Below are positions 37,752 to 46,642 of a DNA stretch of 64,000 nt, one piece after another. The stretch covers positions 1 through 64,000 of the forward strand of contig NZ_BBYR01000001.1 in assembly GCF_001293525.1 (NCBI RefSeq), in the 5' to 3' direction. The DNA is from Pseudideonella sakaiensis. GTDB lineage: Bacteria; Pseudomonadota; Gammaproteobacteria; Burkholderiales; Burkholderiaceae_C. Within the stretch, counting starts at the first letter, position 1, and each line of letters begins with the position of its first letter. The notes beneath the pieces were generated by a model. That model saw only the letters and a list, made by a program, of their open reading frames with translations. It ran no database searches and was not told where the DNA came from. Both the position numbers and the translations under genes were made by a program.

Positions 37752-38820
37752 GCCGACGCCCGCCCCGCAGGCGCCCGTCGTGCTCGACATCGCGGGGCCG
37801 ACGCTCACCGCCGACGACCGGCGCCGCCTGCGGCATCCGCTGACCGGCGGCCTGATCCTCTTCGCCCGCCACTGTCAGGACCGCGCCCGGCTCACCGCGC
37901 TCGTGGCCGAGCTGAAGGCCGAGCGGCCGGACCTGCTGGTCTGCGTCGACCACGAGGGTGGTCGGGTGCAGCGCTTCCGCAGCGACGGCTTCACCGTGCT
38001 GCCGCCGATGGCCCGGCTGGGCGCGCTGTGGATGGACGATGCGCTGGCGGCGACCGACGCGGCGACCGCGGTCGGCACCGTGCTCGGCGCGGAGCTGCGC
38101 GCCTGCGGCATCGACCTCAGCTTCACGCCCGTGCTGGACCTGGACCATGGCCGCAGCGCAGTGATCGGCGACCGCGCCTTCCACCGCGACCCGCGCGTGG
38201 TCACGCTGCTCGCCAAGAGCCTGATGCACGGCCTGCTGATGGCCGGCATGGGCCACTGCGGCAAGCACTTCCCCGGCCATGGCCACGCGACGGCCGACAG
38301 CCATGTCGCGGTGCCGGTGGACCGCCGCTCGCTGAAGGCGTTGCTGGCCGACGATGTGCGCCCCTACGGCTGGCTCTCGACCAGCCTGGTCGGCGTGATG
38401 CCGGCCCACGTCGTCTACCCGCGCGTCGATGCCCGGCCGGCCGGCTATTCGGCGCGCTGGCTGCAGGAGATCCTGCGCGAGCGCCTGGGTTTCCAGGGCG
38501 CCATCTTCAGCGACGACCTCAGCATGGAAGGCGCCCGCCACCTGGACGGGCGCGTGCTGGCGCCGACCGAGGCCGCGGTGGAGGCCCTGAACGCCGGCTG
38601 CGACCTCGTGCTGCTGTGCAACCAGTCGGCGGTGGACGGCGGGCGCCCGGTGGACGCGCTGCTCGACGGCCTCTGGGACGCCGCCGCGCAGGGCCGCTGG
38701 ACCCCCGACCCTGCGGCCGAGGCGCGGCGCCAGCGCCTGCTGCCCACCCAGCCCCCGCTGCCGTGGGACGAACTGATGCACTCGGCGGTCTACCGGCAGG
38801 CGCTCGAGCGCCTGCCCTGA
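37708..38820 (+). CDS. nagZ: Beta-N-acetylhexosaminidase NagZ
   Basis: A 370-residue family 3 glycosidase. After a Pro-rich start it reads [18 protein letters not shown], then [45 protein letters not shown] (histidine-containing catalytic loop) and [10 protein letters not shown] with the nucleophile aspartate. It removes GlcNAc from anhydromuropeptides in the cytosol during wall recycling, feeding into beta-lactamase regulation in some species. An ATG inside acpS gives a 44-base overlap; a GTG near 37780 would drop the Pro-rich tail. Confidence 0.93.
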   Translation: MAPPAPTPRRPTPPEPTPAPQAPVVLDIAGPTLTADDRRRLRHPLTGGLILFARHCQDRARLTALVAELKAERPDLLVCVDHEGGRVQRFRSDGFTVLPPMARLGALWMDDALAATDAATAVGTVLGAELRACGIDLSFTPVLDLDHGRSAVIGDRAFHRDPRVVTLLAKSLMHGLLMAGMGHCGKHFPGHGHATADSHVAVPVDRRSLKALLADDVRPYGWLSTSLVGVMPAHVVYPRVDARPAGYSARWLQEILRERLGFQGAIFSDDLSMEGARHLDGRVLAPTEAAVEALNAGCDLVLLCNQSAVDGGRPVDALLDGLWDAAAQGRWTPDPAAEARRQRLLPTQPPLPWDELMHSAVYRQALERLP

Positions 38821-38872
38821 GGCACCGCGCCGCGCGGCGCCGGAGGGCGCAGCGGCGCGGGCGCTCGCCGGC
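38821..38872. other. 52-bp convergent gap between nagZ and rne
   Basis: Contains a GC-only palindrome GCGCCGCGCGGCGC near 38827-38840 that could help end transcription from both sides. It has no T run, so an intrinsic terminator is not supported. Confidence 0.3.
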
Positions 38873-41800
38873 TCAGCCCTCGAAGGGCAGCCGCACCTGC
38901 GACAGGTCCTTGCGGGTCTCGACCATCACCAGCGGGCCCTCGTCGACCTGCACCGGCGGCCGCGGCTCGCGCGGCACATGGATCGGCCGCGGCTCGCGGG
39001 CCATCGCTTCCTGCGCCAGGCGCACCTTGTCGGCATCGGAACCGACCCATTCGAGGCCGGCCGCGCGGGCCAGCGCCTGCAGGTCCTCGGCCGGCAGGAC
39101 GAAGGCCGGGGCCGGGGCCGGCGCGGCGACCACGGGAGCCGGCGGCGCGACCGGCGCCGCGGGCGGCGGCGACTGCGGGGCGGGCTCGGCCGGGATGGTC
39201 GCCACTGCGGCTTCCGCCGGAGCCTCGGCCGCCGGCGTCGCGCCGGACGGACCTGCGCCGTCCTCCGCACGAGCAACGGCGCTGCCTTCGGAGAGCGGCG
39301 AGGCAGCCGCCTCGGGCGCGGCGTCGACGGCGGTCAGGCCGGCCTCTTCGTCGATGCGCTCGCGACGCGGGCCGCGGCGACGGCGGCGGCCGTCCCGTTC
39401 GCCCCGTTCACCCCGCTCGCTGCGGTCCGTGTCATCGGCGGCGTCGGTCGGCGTCGCCGCTGCGGGCTCGGCGCTGTCCGCCGGCGCGCCCGCGACGGGC
39501 GGGGTCGTCGCGACGCTGGCGTCGGCGTTCTCCCCGGCGTCGGGGGCCGTGGCCACCGCGCCCTCGTCGCGGTCCCGACCGCGGCCGCGGCGCCGGCGGC
39601 GGCCGTCGCGTGCGTCGCGCTCGCCGGCCGGTGCCGCTGCGTCGGGCTCGCCGGCAACGATGGCCGCTGCCTCGGCGGCGCTCAGGCCCGGCTCGGTGTC
39701 GGCGAAGGCGGTGGCCGAGGCCAGCGCCTCGTCCCCGTCACGGGGGGCGGCCGCCGGGTCACGCTCACGGCGCTCGCCGCGCTCGCGGCGGCGGCCGTCG
39801 CGGCCTTCGCCGCGCGGTTCACGCGCCTCGCGCGGTTCACGGCCCTCGTTCGCGCTGCCGGCGGCGCCGGCCGCGCCGGTCGTGCCGGCGGCGCGCTCGG
39901 CGGTCTCGGGGGCTTCGCCGCGCTCGGCGTGGCGGTCGCGGCCACGGCGGCCACGGCCCTCCGCAGCCTCGCCGCGGTCCGCGCGCTCGGTCCGCTGCTC
40001 GGGTCGCTCGCTGCGCTCCCCGCGCGGGCCGCGCTCGGCGTCGCGGCGGCCTTCGCCGCGCTCGCCACGCTCGCCGCGCTCGCCACGTTCACCCCGTTCG
40101 CCGCGCTCGTGGCGCGACGAGCCCCGTCCGTTGCGCGCGCCGCGTTCGCCGCGGCGCCCGGCGCCGTCCTCGGCCGGCGCCGCCGGCGCGGCCACCGGCG
40201 CGGCGGCCGGAGCGGCCGGCACCGGTGCGGGCGCAGGCACCTCCGCCGGTACGCCGAAGAGCCGCTTCACGAAGCCGAAGAAGCCGCCGCCGGGCGCGGC
40301 CGGGGCCGCCACCGGGGCCGGTGCGGGCGCCGGCATCGGAGCCACCGGGGCGGGCTGCGCCGCCGCCACCGGCGCGGGGGCCGGCTTCGGCTCCGCCATC
40401 GGGGCCGGCGTTTCCGGCAGGATGCCCTTGATCACCGGCTCCTGCTTCGGCTTGCCCTTCTCGGCCTGGTCGCGGCGCCGCGTGATCCCGACCTCCTCCT
40501 CGATGTCGTCGATCATCGTGTAGCTGGCCTGCAGGTTCTCCAGCCGCGGATCGTCGTGCCGCAGGCGCTCGAGCCGGTAGTTCGGCGTCTCGAGGGCCTT
40601 GTTCGGCACCAGCAGCACCGTCACGCGCTGCTTCAGCTCGATCTTCGTGATCTCGGTGCGCTTCTCGTTCAGCAGGAAGGAGGTCACCTCCACCGGCACC
40701 TGCACGTGCACCGCGGCGGTGTTCTCCTTCATCGACTCCTCCTGCACCATGCGCAGGATCTGCAGCGCCGAGGACTCGGTGTCGCGGATGTGGCCGGTGC
40801 CGTTGCAGCGCGGGCAGGTGATGTGGCTGCCCTCGCTGAGCGCCGGGCGCAGGCGCTGCCGGCTGAGCTCGAGCAGGCCGAACTTCGAGATCGTCGAGAA
40901 CTGCACCCGCGCGCGGTCCTGGCGCAGCGCGTCGCGCAGCCGCGTCTCCACCTCGCGGCGGTTCTTCGACTCCTCCATGTCGATGAAGTCGACGACGATC
41001 AGGCCGCCCAGGTCGCGCAGCCGCATCTGGCGGGCGATCTCGTCGGCGGCCTCCAGGTTGGTGCGGGTGGCCGTTTCCTCGATGTCGCCGCCGCGCGTGG
41101 CGCGCGCGGAGTTCACGTCCACCGCGACCAGGGCCTCGGTGTGGTCGATCACGATCGCGCCGCCCGAGGGCAGGTTGACGGTGCGGCTGAAGGCCGTCTC
41201 GATCTGGTGCTCGATCTGGAAGCGGCTGAACAGCGGCGCGTCGTCGCGGTAGCGCTTGACCTTGTGCGCCGTGTCCGGCATCACGTGCGCCATGAACTGG
41301 CGCGCCTGTTCGTAGATGTCGTCGGTGTCGATCAGGATCTCGCCGACATCCGCGGTGAAGTAGTCGCGGATCGCGCGGATCACGAGGCTCGATTCCTGGT
41401 AGATCAGGAAGGCACCCTTGCCGGCCTTGGAGGCGCCGTCGATGGCGTCCCACAGCTTCAGCATGTAGTTCAGGTCCCACTGCAGCTCGGCGGCGCTGCG
41501 GCCGATGCCGGCGGTGCGCGCGATCAGGCTCATGCCCTTCGGGTACTCGAGCTGCTCGAGGTTTTCCTTCAGCTCCTCGCGGTCCTCGCCCTCGATGCGC
41601 CGGCTGACGCCGCCGCCGCGCGGGTTGTTCGGCATCAGCACGAGGTAGCGGCCGGCCAGGCTGACGAAGGTGGTCAGCGCGGCGCCCTTGTTGCCGCGCT
41701 CCTCCTTCTCGACCTGCACCAGCAGCTCCTGGCCGTTGGCGATCACGTCCTGGATCTTCGCGTCGCGGACGCTGACGCCCTCGCGGAAGTAGCTGCGCGC

Positions 41801-42019
41801 GATCTCCTTGAACGGCAGGAAGCCGTGGCGGTCCTCGCCGTAGTCGACGAAGCAGGCCTCGAGCGAGGGCTCGACCCGCGTCACGACCGCCTTGTAGATG
41901 TTGCCCTTGCGCTGCTCGCGCCCCTCGATCTCGGTTTCGAAATCGAGCAGCTTCTGCCCGTCCACGATCGCGAGGCGCCGCTCTTCCGGCTGCGTCGCAT
42001 TGATCAGCATGCGTTTCAT
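38873..42019 (-). CDS. rne: Ribonuclease E
   Basis: A 1048-residue RNase E. The S1 domain spans about 37-120 and the RNase H-like and DNase I-like catalytic parts about 125-400. The metal-binding aspartates appear as D301 (VAVDVNSA; E. coli D303) and the one in LIVVDFIDM near 344. CPRCNGTG is the zinc-link. The C-terminal half is a disordered Pro/Ala and Arg/Glu/Gly-rich scaffold with repeats of GERGER; it ends in a conserved-looking segment ([14 protein letters not shown] to VRLPFEG). The enzyme starts mRNA decay and processes rRNA and tRNA. The ATG at 42019 gives the usual MKRMLIN start. Confidence 0.96.
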   Translation of the reverse strand: MKRMLINATQPEERRLAIVDGQKLLDFETEIEGREQRKGNIYKAVVTRVEPSLEACFVDYGEDRHGFLPFKEIARSYFREGVSVRDAKIQDVIANGQELLVQVEKEERGNKGAALTTFVSLAGRYLVLMPNNPRGGGVSRRIEGEDREELKENLEQLEYPKGMSLIARTAGIGRSAAELQWDLNYMLKLWDAIDGASKAGKGAFLIYQESSLVIRAIRDYFTADVGEILIDTDDIYEQARQFMAHVMPDTAHKVKRYRDDAPLFSRFQIEHQIETAFSRTVNLPSGGAIVIDHTEALVAVDVNSARATRGGDIEETATRTNLEAADEIARQMRLRDLGGLIVVDFIDMEESKNRREVETRLRDALRQDRARVQFSTISKFGLLELSRQRLRPALSEGSHITCPRCNGTGHIRDTESSALQILRMVQEESMKENTAAVHVQVPVEVTSFLLNEKRTEITKIELKQRVTVLLVPNKALETPNYRLERLRHDDPRLENLQASYTMIDDIEEEVGITRRRDQAEKGKPKQEPVIKGILPETPAPMAEPKPAPAPVAAAQPAPVAPMPAPAPAPVAAPAAPGGGFFGFVKRLFGVPAEVPAPAPVPAAPAAAPVAAPAAPAEDGAGRRGERGARNGRGSSRHERGERGERGERGERGERGEGRRDAERGPRGERSERPEQRTERADRGEAAEGRGRRGRDRHAERGEAPETAERAAGTTGAAGAAGSANEGREPREAREPRGEGRDGRRRERGERRERDPAAAPRDGDEALASATAFADTEPGLSAAEAAAIVAGEPDAAAPAGERDARDGRRRRRGRGRDRDEGAVATAPDAGENADASVATTPPVAGAPADSAEPAAATPTDAADDTDRSERGERGERDGRRRRRGPRRERIDEEAGLTAVDAAPEAAASPLSEGSAVARAEDGAGPSGATPAAEAPAEAAVATIPAEPAPQSPPPAAPVAPPAPVVAAPAPAPAFVLPAEDLQALARAAGLEWVGSDADKVRLAQEAMAREPRPIHVPREPRPPVQVDEGPLVMVETRKDLSQVRLPFEG
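40056..40120. repeat. GER-coding imperfect tandem repeat inside rne
   Basis: On the minus strand the codons for Gly-Glu-Arg recur about six times ([17 protein letters not shown]) with 9-bp unit variants, in the RNA-binding arginine-rich part of RNase E. Units vary at wobble positions, so slippage is probably slow. Confidence 0.8.
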
Positions 42020-42687
42020 CGATCCTCCAGCGCGTGGCCCCCCGTCCGGGAGGCGCACGCCATCACGCCCTGCGCCATCGGGGCGGGAGCCCCAAGGCGC
42101 TGCTTCGATGCACGAAAAAACGTGGAGGAACCGAAAGGAATCGCCCTGGACCGCTGCGGGACCGGTCAGCAGACCGGACGTGGCTGCGGCGTTGGCGCGT
42201 GCGTGGCAGTGGGCTCGGCGGCGGGCGACGTCGGGCGCCGCACCGGGCCCGGCCAGATGGCGCGGCGGTGCGGGCAGGCGACGCGTCCGTCCCGTCGCCG
42301 CGCGCGGGCCGGCACACCGCCCGCGACCGGCGGGTGGCCGGGGGGCAGTGTGCGCTCGGCGCGCAGCGGGGCAGGGGACGGCGGCATCCGCGTGGAATCA
42401 CTGGACGCGGGTGCAAGCTCATTGCGGCAGGCGGCGCGGTGGCCGGCACCCGGGGGTGCCGCTGGCCGTCCGGCCTGGCAACGTCTTCCACCCGGAAGAC
42501 CTCGTGCTGGGTTCGTTCTGGGTTTTTTCTTCCGCAGTGGCGGCTGCCCCGTGCCGATCCGTGCCGGATCCCACCCAGGCAGACCCCCGCTGCGTCGCAT
42601 CCTCGAAACCGGGCTGGGCCCGGTTGCCTGCCATTGCCGTACGCGTGAAGGCTAAACTCTGGAAAATCAAACACTTACGACAAGAGC
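42020..42687. other. 668-bp structured non-coding region between rne and rluC
   Basis: No credible gene on either strand. It is likely the long leader of rne (minus strand), as RNase E controls its own mRNA through a long 5' UTR in E. coli. Perfect inverted repeats are: CACG-A6-CGTG (42111-42124), CCGGTC-AGCA-GACCGG (42162-42177), GGCACCC-GG-GGGTGCC (42445-42460) and GTCTTCC-ACCC-GGAAGAC (42483-42500). A second TCTTCC (42528-42533) can compete for GGAAGA. On the plus strand, ACCCGGAA (42490-42497) can pair with TTCTGGGT (42516-42523), followed by a T run. That looks like a plus-strand terminator. Confidence 0.55.
42654..42659 (+). promoter_or_regulatory. Candidate -10 element of rluC
   Basis: TAAACT in the context GGCTAAACT, about 29 bp before the GTG start at 42688. 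The predicted start is near 42666. A fitting -35 was not found. Confidence 0.4.
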
Positions 42688-43788
42688 GTGGCGAGTCGGA
42701 TTATAGGGGCCCGCGCGACGGCGCCCAGCGTCGCGCGACCCGAGGCCGCCCCGGCGCCTCCTCCCGACGGAGGAGGGCCGGCCGCCGGCCCGGCAGCGGT
42801 GCGGCAGCTGACGGTCGACGAGGCCTCGGAAGGCCAGCGGCTGGACAACTACCTCGTCAAGCAGCTGAAAGGTGCGCCGAAGAGCCTCGTCTACCGCGTG
42901 ATCCGCAGCGGCGAGGTGCGCGTGAACAAGGGCCGCGCCGCGGCGGACAGCCGCCTGGCACTCGGTGACGTGGTGCGGGTGCCGCCGCTGCGGCTCGCGG
43001 CGGGCGCGGCGGTCGATCGCGCGCCGGGCAGCAGCGCGTCGACGGCCCCGGCCCGCGAGTTCCCGATCGTGCACGAGGACGAGCAGCTGCTGGTGATCGA
43101 CAAGCCGGCCGGCATCGCGGTGCACGGCGGCAGCGGCGTCAGCTGGGGGGTGATCGAGCAACTGCGCCGGGCCCGGCCGCAGGCGCGCTTCCTGGAGCTC
43201 GTGCACCGGCTCGACAAGGAGACCTCCGGCCTGCTGCTGGTGGCCAAGAAGCGCTCGGCGCTGGTGGCGCTGCAGGACCTGTTTCGCGCTGGCGCCGCGT
43301 CGCGCGCCATGACCAAGACCTATGCGGCGCTGGTCGTCGGCAGCTGGCCGGCCCGGCTGAAGGTGATCGACCAGGCCCTGCTGAAGACGCTGGACGCCCA
43401 GGGCGAGCGCCACGTGCGCATCGTCCCCGCCGACCACGACGGGGCGCGCCGCGCGATCACGCTGGTCCGCGTCGCCCGCGCGCTGCCGGGCTACAGCCTG
43501 CTCGACGTGACGCTGAAGACCGGGCGCACGCACCAGATCCGGGTCCACCTGGCCGGGGCCGGCCATGTCATCGTGGGCGACGAGCGTTACGGTGACTTCG
43601 AGCGCAACCGGGCGCTGGCCCGCGGCCAGGCCGTGCCCGGCCTGCGCTTCGACCGCATGTTCCTGCATGCGCGCCGCCTCGTGCTGCCCCACCCCGCGAG
43701 CGGCGAGGTCCTCACGCTGGAGGCCCCGCTGCCGCGAGAATGCGAGGCCCTGCTGCAGGCGCTCGCCGCCACCGCCCCCCCGCCATGA
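42688..43788 (+). CDS. rluC: 23S rRNA pseudouridine synthase (RluC-type)
   Basis: A 366-residue RluA-family enzyme with an N-terminal S4 RNA-binding domain (SEGQRLDNYLVKQLKGAPKSLVYRVIRSGEVRVNKGRA, about 47-90). The catalytic domain contains the active-site aspartate D176 in LVHRLDKETSG. Later motifs are VTLKTGRTHQIRVHL and RMFLHARRL. The S4 plus RluA layout next to rne matches RluC (23S positions 955/2504/2580 in E. coli). The GTG start at 42688 adds about 38 Ala/Pro-rich residues; an internal GTG at the VRQLTVDE region is an alternative. It overlaps the HAD gene (ATGA). Confidence 0.92.
   Translation: MASRIIGARATAPSVARPEAAPAPPPDGGGPAAGPAAVRQLTVDEASEGQRLDNYLVKQLKGAPKSLVYRVIRSGEVRVNKGRAAADSRLALGDVVRVPPLRLAAGAAVDRAPGSSASTAPAREFPIVHEDEQLLVIDKPAGIAVHGGSGVSWGVIEQLRRARPQARFLELVHRLDKETSGLLLVAKKRSALVALQDLFRAGAASRAMTKTYAALVVGSWPARLKVIDQALLKTLDAQGERHVRIVPADHDGARRAITLVRVARALPGYSLLDVTLKTGRTHQIRVHLAGAGHVIVGDERYGDFERNRALARGQAVPGLRFDRMFLHARRLVLPHPASGEVLTLEAPLPRECEALLQALAATAPPP
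42700..42705 (-). promoter_or_regulatory. Candidate -10 element of rne
   Basis: On the minus strand this is a perfect TATAAT, in the first codons of rluC. It predicts a start near 42693 and an rne leader of about 670 nt. The rne and rluC promoters would then overlap face to face, so transcription of one could interfere with the other. Confidence 0.4.
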
Positions 43789-44453
43789 CGCCTCCCGCCT
43801 CGCGCCAGTTCGACCTGATCGTCTTCGACTGGGACGGCACGCTGTTCGACTCGACCGAGCTGATCGCCCGCTGCATCCAGTCGGCCTGCGCGGACCTCGG
43901 CGTCGCGGTGCCGAGCCGCGACGACGCCCGCTACGTGATCGGCATGGGCCTGGTCGAGGCGCTGCAGCATGCGGCGCCGGGGCTCCCGCGCGAGCGCTAC
44001 CCGGCGCTGGGCGCACGCTACCGGCACCACTACGTCGCGCGCCAGCACGAACTGGCCCTGTTCGACGGCGTGCTGGACCTGCTGGCGGGGCTGAAGGCGC
44101 GCAGCCACCTGCTGGGCGTGGCGACCGGCAAGTCCCGCCGCGGGCTGGACGAGGCGCTCGGCGCGGTGCAGCTGCGCGGCCTGTTCGACGCCACCCGGAC
44201 CGCCGACGAGACCGCCTCCAAGCCCCACCCGCGGATGCTGCAGGAGCTGATGGCCGAACTCGGCGTCGAGCCGCGGCGCACGCTGATGATCGGGGACACC
44301 ACGCATGACCTGCAGCTCGCGGCGAATGCCGGGGCCGCCAGCGTCGGCGTGAGCTATGGCGCGCACGAGCCGCTCGGCTTCGCCGCGCTGGGCCCCCGCC
44401 ACGTCGCCCACAGCGTGCCGGAGCTGGCCGCCTGGCTGGCCCAGCATGGTTGA
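43785..44453 (+). CDS. HAD-family phosphatase (Gph-like)
   Basis: A 222-residue haloacid-dehalogenase hydrolase. Motif I is VFDWDGTLFDST with nucleophile D15 and acid D17; VATGKSRRG is the motif II region; a lysine lies in SKPHPRML, and MIGDTTHDLQLA is motif IV. The helical cap of about 65 residues makes it a subfamily IA phosphoglycolate-phosphatase-like enzyme. In Burkholderiales this gene follows rluC regularly; its substrate is unproven. It starts inside the rluC stop and ends eight bases inside the Rieske gene. Confidence 0.88.
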   Translation: MTPPASRQFDLIVFDWDGTLFDSTELIARCIQSACADLGVAVPSRDDARYVIGMGLVEALQHAAPGLPRERYPALGARYRHHYVARQHELALFDGVLDLLAGLKARSHLLGVATGKSRRGLDEALGAVQLRGLFDATRTADETASKPHPRMLQELMAELGVEPRRTLMIGDTTHDLQLAANAGAASVGVSYGAHEPLGFAALGPRHVAHSVPELAAWLAQHG

Positions 44454-44859
44454 GGCGCCGCCCGGCGAGCCGCCGGCACCGCGCGAGTGGGTCTGCCGCA
44501 GCGAGGACCTGGTCGAGCGCGGCAAGGCGGTGCTGTTCGAGGTGCGCGAGTTCCGCCACGCGGTGCGGGCCTTCGTGCTGCGCATCGACGGCCAGGTGGT
44601 GGGCTACCTGAACCGCTGCGCCCACGTGCCGGCCGAGATGGACTGGGTGCCCGGCGAGTTCCTCGACGACAGCGGCCGCTACATCCTCTGCGCGATCCAC
44701 GGCGCCGCCTACCACCCGGCCGACGGGCGCTGCGCGGGCGGGCCCTGCGGCCGCGGACGGCTGACCGCGCTGCGTGTCGAGGAGACCGGCGGCCAGGTGT
44801 ATTGGTATCCTTCCCGGGACATCCGGCCTCCCGCGCCGGCCGCTGAAAGCCCGCCATGA
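44446..44859 (+). CDS. Small Rieske [2Fe-2S] protein
   Basis: A 137-residue single-domain Rieske protein. Ligands are visible as C58 and H60 (NRCAHVPAE) and C82 and H85 (ILCAIHGAAYHP), the usual C-x-H ... C-x2-H pairing with 21 residues between. It has no membrane anchor, and no oxygenase or cytochrome partner is encoded nearby, so it is a soluble electron-transfer protein of unknown partner. The short motif VYWYPSRD near the end is shared by homologues in this position. It overlaps the HAD gene (8 bases) and the sppA gene (ATGA). Confidence 0.88.
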   Translation: MVEAPPGEPPAPREWVCRSEDLVERGKAVLFEVREFRHAVRAFVLRIDGQVVGYLNRCAHVPAEMDWVPGEFLDDSGRYILCAIHGAAYHPADGRCAGGPCGRGRLTALRVEETGGQVYWYPSRDIRPPAPAAESPP

Positions 44860-45854
44860 GCTCGACCGATCCCTTTCCCGCCAGTTCGCCGCCGGAGCCT
44901 GCGCCGGCCGCGGAGCCCCGGGCCGTCCCGCGCGCGGCGCTGGACGGGGTGATCGAGCAGTTCGCGCGCGAGTACCTGCAGGACCGCCGCAGCGACCGCC
45001 GCTGGCGCACGCTGTGGCGCCTGTCCTGGCTGGTGCTGGTGGGCCTGCTGGTGTGGGTCGTGGTCTCGGCCCGCACCCATGCGACGGCGCCGAGCACGCC
45101 GCACACCGCGCTGGTGGAGGTCCGCGGCGAGATCGGCCTGGACTCGGAAGCGAGCGCCGAGGTGCTGGTGGGTGCGCTGAAGAGCGCCTTCGAGGACAGC
45201 GCCTCCGAGGCGGTCGTGCTGCGGATCAACTCGCCGGGCGGCAGCCCGGTGCAGGCCGGCATCGTCAACGACGAGATCCGCCGCCTCAAGGCCCTGCACA
45301 AGAAGAAGGTCTACGCGGTGGTGGAGGAGATGTGCGCCTCCGGCGCCTACTACATCGCGGTCGCGGCCGACGAGATCTACACCGACAAGGCGAGCATCGT
45401 CGGCTCGATCGGCGTGCTGATGGACGGCTTCGGCTTCCCGGGCCTGATGGAGAAGCTCGGCGTGGAGCGGCGCCTCGTGACCGCCGGCGAGAACAAGGCG
45501 CTCGGCGACCCCTTCTCGCCGGTCAACGAGAAGCACCGCGCCTACACCCAGGCGCTGGTCGACCAGATCCACCGCCAGTTCATCGCGGTGGTGAAGCAGG
45601 GCCGCGGCGACCGGCTGAAGGAGACGCCGGAGACCTTCTCCGGGCTGTTCTGGAACGGCGAGGAGGCGGTGCGCCTCGGCCTGGCCGACAAGCTGGGCAA
45701 CCTCGACTACGTGGCCCGCGAGGTGATCAAGGCCGAGGAGATCATCGACTACACGCCGCGCGAGAACGTCGCGGAACGGCTGGCCAAGCGCTTCGGCGCA
45801 TCGATCGGCGCCGGCGCCGTGAAGGCGCTGCACGCGGTGCCCGGCCTGCGCTGA
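44856..45854 (+). CDS. sppA: S49-family signal peptide peptidase (SppA, short form)
   Basis: A 332-residue membrane-anchored protease. A single transmembrane helix (about 54-70) follows a cytosolic N-terminus. The catalytic serine S162 (EEMCASGAYYIA) and lysine K214 (GENKALGD) form the SppA dyad. RINSPGGSP is the conserved oxyanion region. It is the short, single-repeat form, about half the length of E. coli SppA. It clears signal peptides left by LepB and other membrane fragments. It starts within the Rieske stop. Confidence 0.92.
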   Translation: MSSTDPFPASSPPEPAPAAEPRAVPRAALDGVIEQFAREYLQDRRSDRRWRTLWRLSWLVLVGLLVWVVVSARTHATAPSTPHTALVEVRGEIGLDSEASAEVLVGALKSAFEDSASEAVVLRINSPGGSPVQAGIVNDEIRRLKALHKKKVYAVVEEMCASGAYYIAVAADEIYTDKASIVGSIGVLMDGFGFPGLMEKLGVERRLVTAGENKALGDPFSPVNEKHRAYTQALVDQIHRQFIAVVKQGRGDRLKETPETFSGLFWNGEEAVRLGLADKLGNLDYVAREVIKAEEIIDYTPRENVAERLAKRFGASIGAGAVKALHAVPGLR

Positions 45855-45903
45855 CGGCCGTTCGCCAAGCGCGGACGCCGCGCTTGCAGGCGCAGGGGAG
45901 CGC

Positions 45904-46611
45904 ATGGAAACACTGCTGAAGCTGGTCGCGGTCCTGCCCTGGCCGGACTGGCTCGCGATCGCGCTGTTCGTCGGCGGCTGGGTCGCCTATGCGGCCTTCG
46001 CGCGGCGGCGCGCCGCGACCCAGGCCTCGATCCTCGGCGCGACCAACCGCATCCGGCGCCAGTGGATGCTGCAGACCACGCACCGCGAGGTTCGGGTGAT
46101 CGATGGGGTGGTGATCCAGAACCTGTCCAGCAGCCCGTCGTTCTTCGCGTCGACGACGATCCTGATCATCGGCGGCCTGCTGGCGGTGCTCGGCACCACC
46201 GAGAAGGCCAGCGAGCTGGTGCGCGAGATCCCCTTCGCCGCGCGCACCTCGGTGCTGATCTTCGACCTGAAGATCGTCGTGCTGCTGGCGATCTTCGTCT
46301 TCGCTTTCTTCCGCTTCACGTGGTCGATGCGGCAGTACACCTTCGGTGCGCTGCTGATCGCGTCGGCGCCCGAGGCCTCGCAGTTCACCGAGCGCCAGCT
46401 CTCGCGCGAGGCCTTCGCGGACCGCGCCGGCCGTGTCGTCGGCATGGCCGCCGAGGCCTTCAACGACGGCCTGCGCGCCTACTACTTCGCGTTCGCCGTG
46501 CTCGGCTGGTTCTTCTCGCCGGTGGCCTTCATGCTGGCCACGCTGGGCGTGGTCTATGTGCTCTACGAGCGCGAGTTCCGCTCGGAGGCGCTGGAGGTCC
46601 TGAACGGCTGA
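45904..46611 (+). CDS. DUF599 family membrane protein
   Basis: A 235-residue protein with four hydrophobic helices (about 14-32, 82-100, 120-140 and 195-225). Family landmarks are WVAYAAFARRRA, TNRIRRQWM, NLSSSPSFFASTTILIIGG and FRFTWSMRQYTFGALLIASAP. Members occur widely in proteobacteria. No function is established. The ATG at 45904 follows aggggagc. It stands between sppA and dnaE and is possibly the last gene of the rluC transcript. Confidence 0.88.
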   Translation: METLLKLVAVLPWPDWLAIALFVGGWVAYAAFARRRAATQASILGATNRIRRQWMLQTTHREVRVIDGVVIQNLSSSPSFFASTTILIIGGLLAVLGTTEKASELVREIPFAARTSVLIFDLKIVVLLAIFVFAFFRFTWSMRQYTFGALLIASAPEASQFTERQLSREAFADRAGRVVGMAAEAFNDGLRAYYFAFAVLGWFFSPVAFMLATLGVVYVLYEREFRSEALEVLNG

Positions 46612-46630
46612 TCCCGGCAGGGGGGCTCCG

Positions 46631-46636
46631 TAGAAT
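46631..46636 (+). promoter_or_regulatory. Candidate -10 element of dnaE, predicting a leaderless mRNA
   Basis: TAGAAT ends six bases before the dnaE ATG at 46643, so +1 would be the start codon itself. No ribosome-binding site is visible in gcccgg. The same geometry occurs at rhlE and yceD. Confidence 0.4.
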
Positions 46637-46642
46637 GCCCGG

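Noticed and set aside
40000-40130. Possible CRISPR-like array from regular 9-bp repeats
   Set aside because: The repeats are adjacent, have no spacers and encode Gly-Glu-Arg in rne.
38978-42655. A 1225-codon open frame antisense to rne
   Set aside because: In GC-rich DNA the strand opposite a real gene often lacks stops. The translation is rich in Arg, Gly and Ala or Val/Leu repeats with no domain motifs, while the minus strand encodes clear RNase E.
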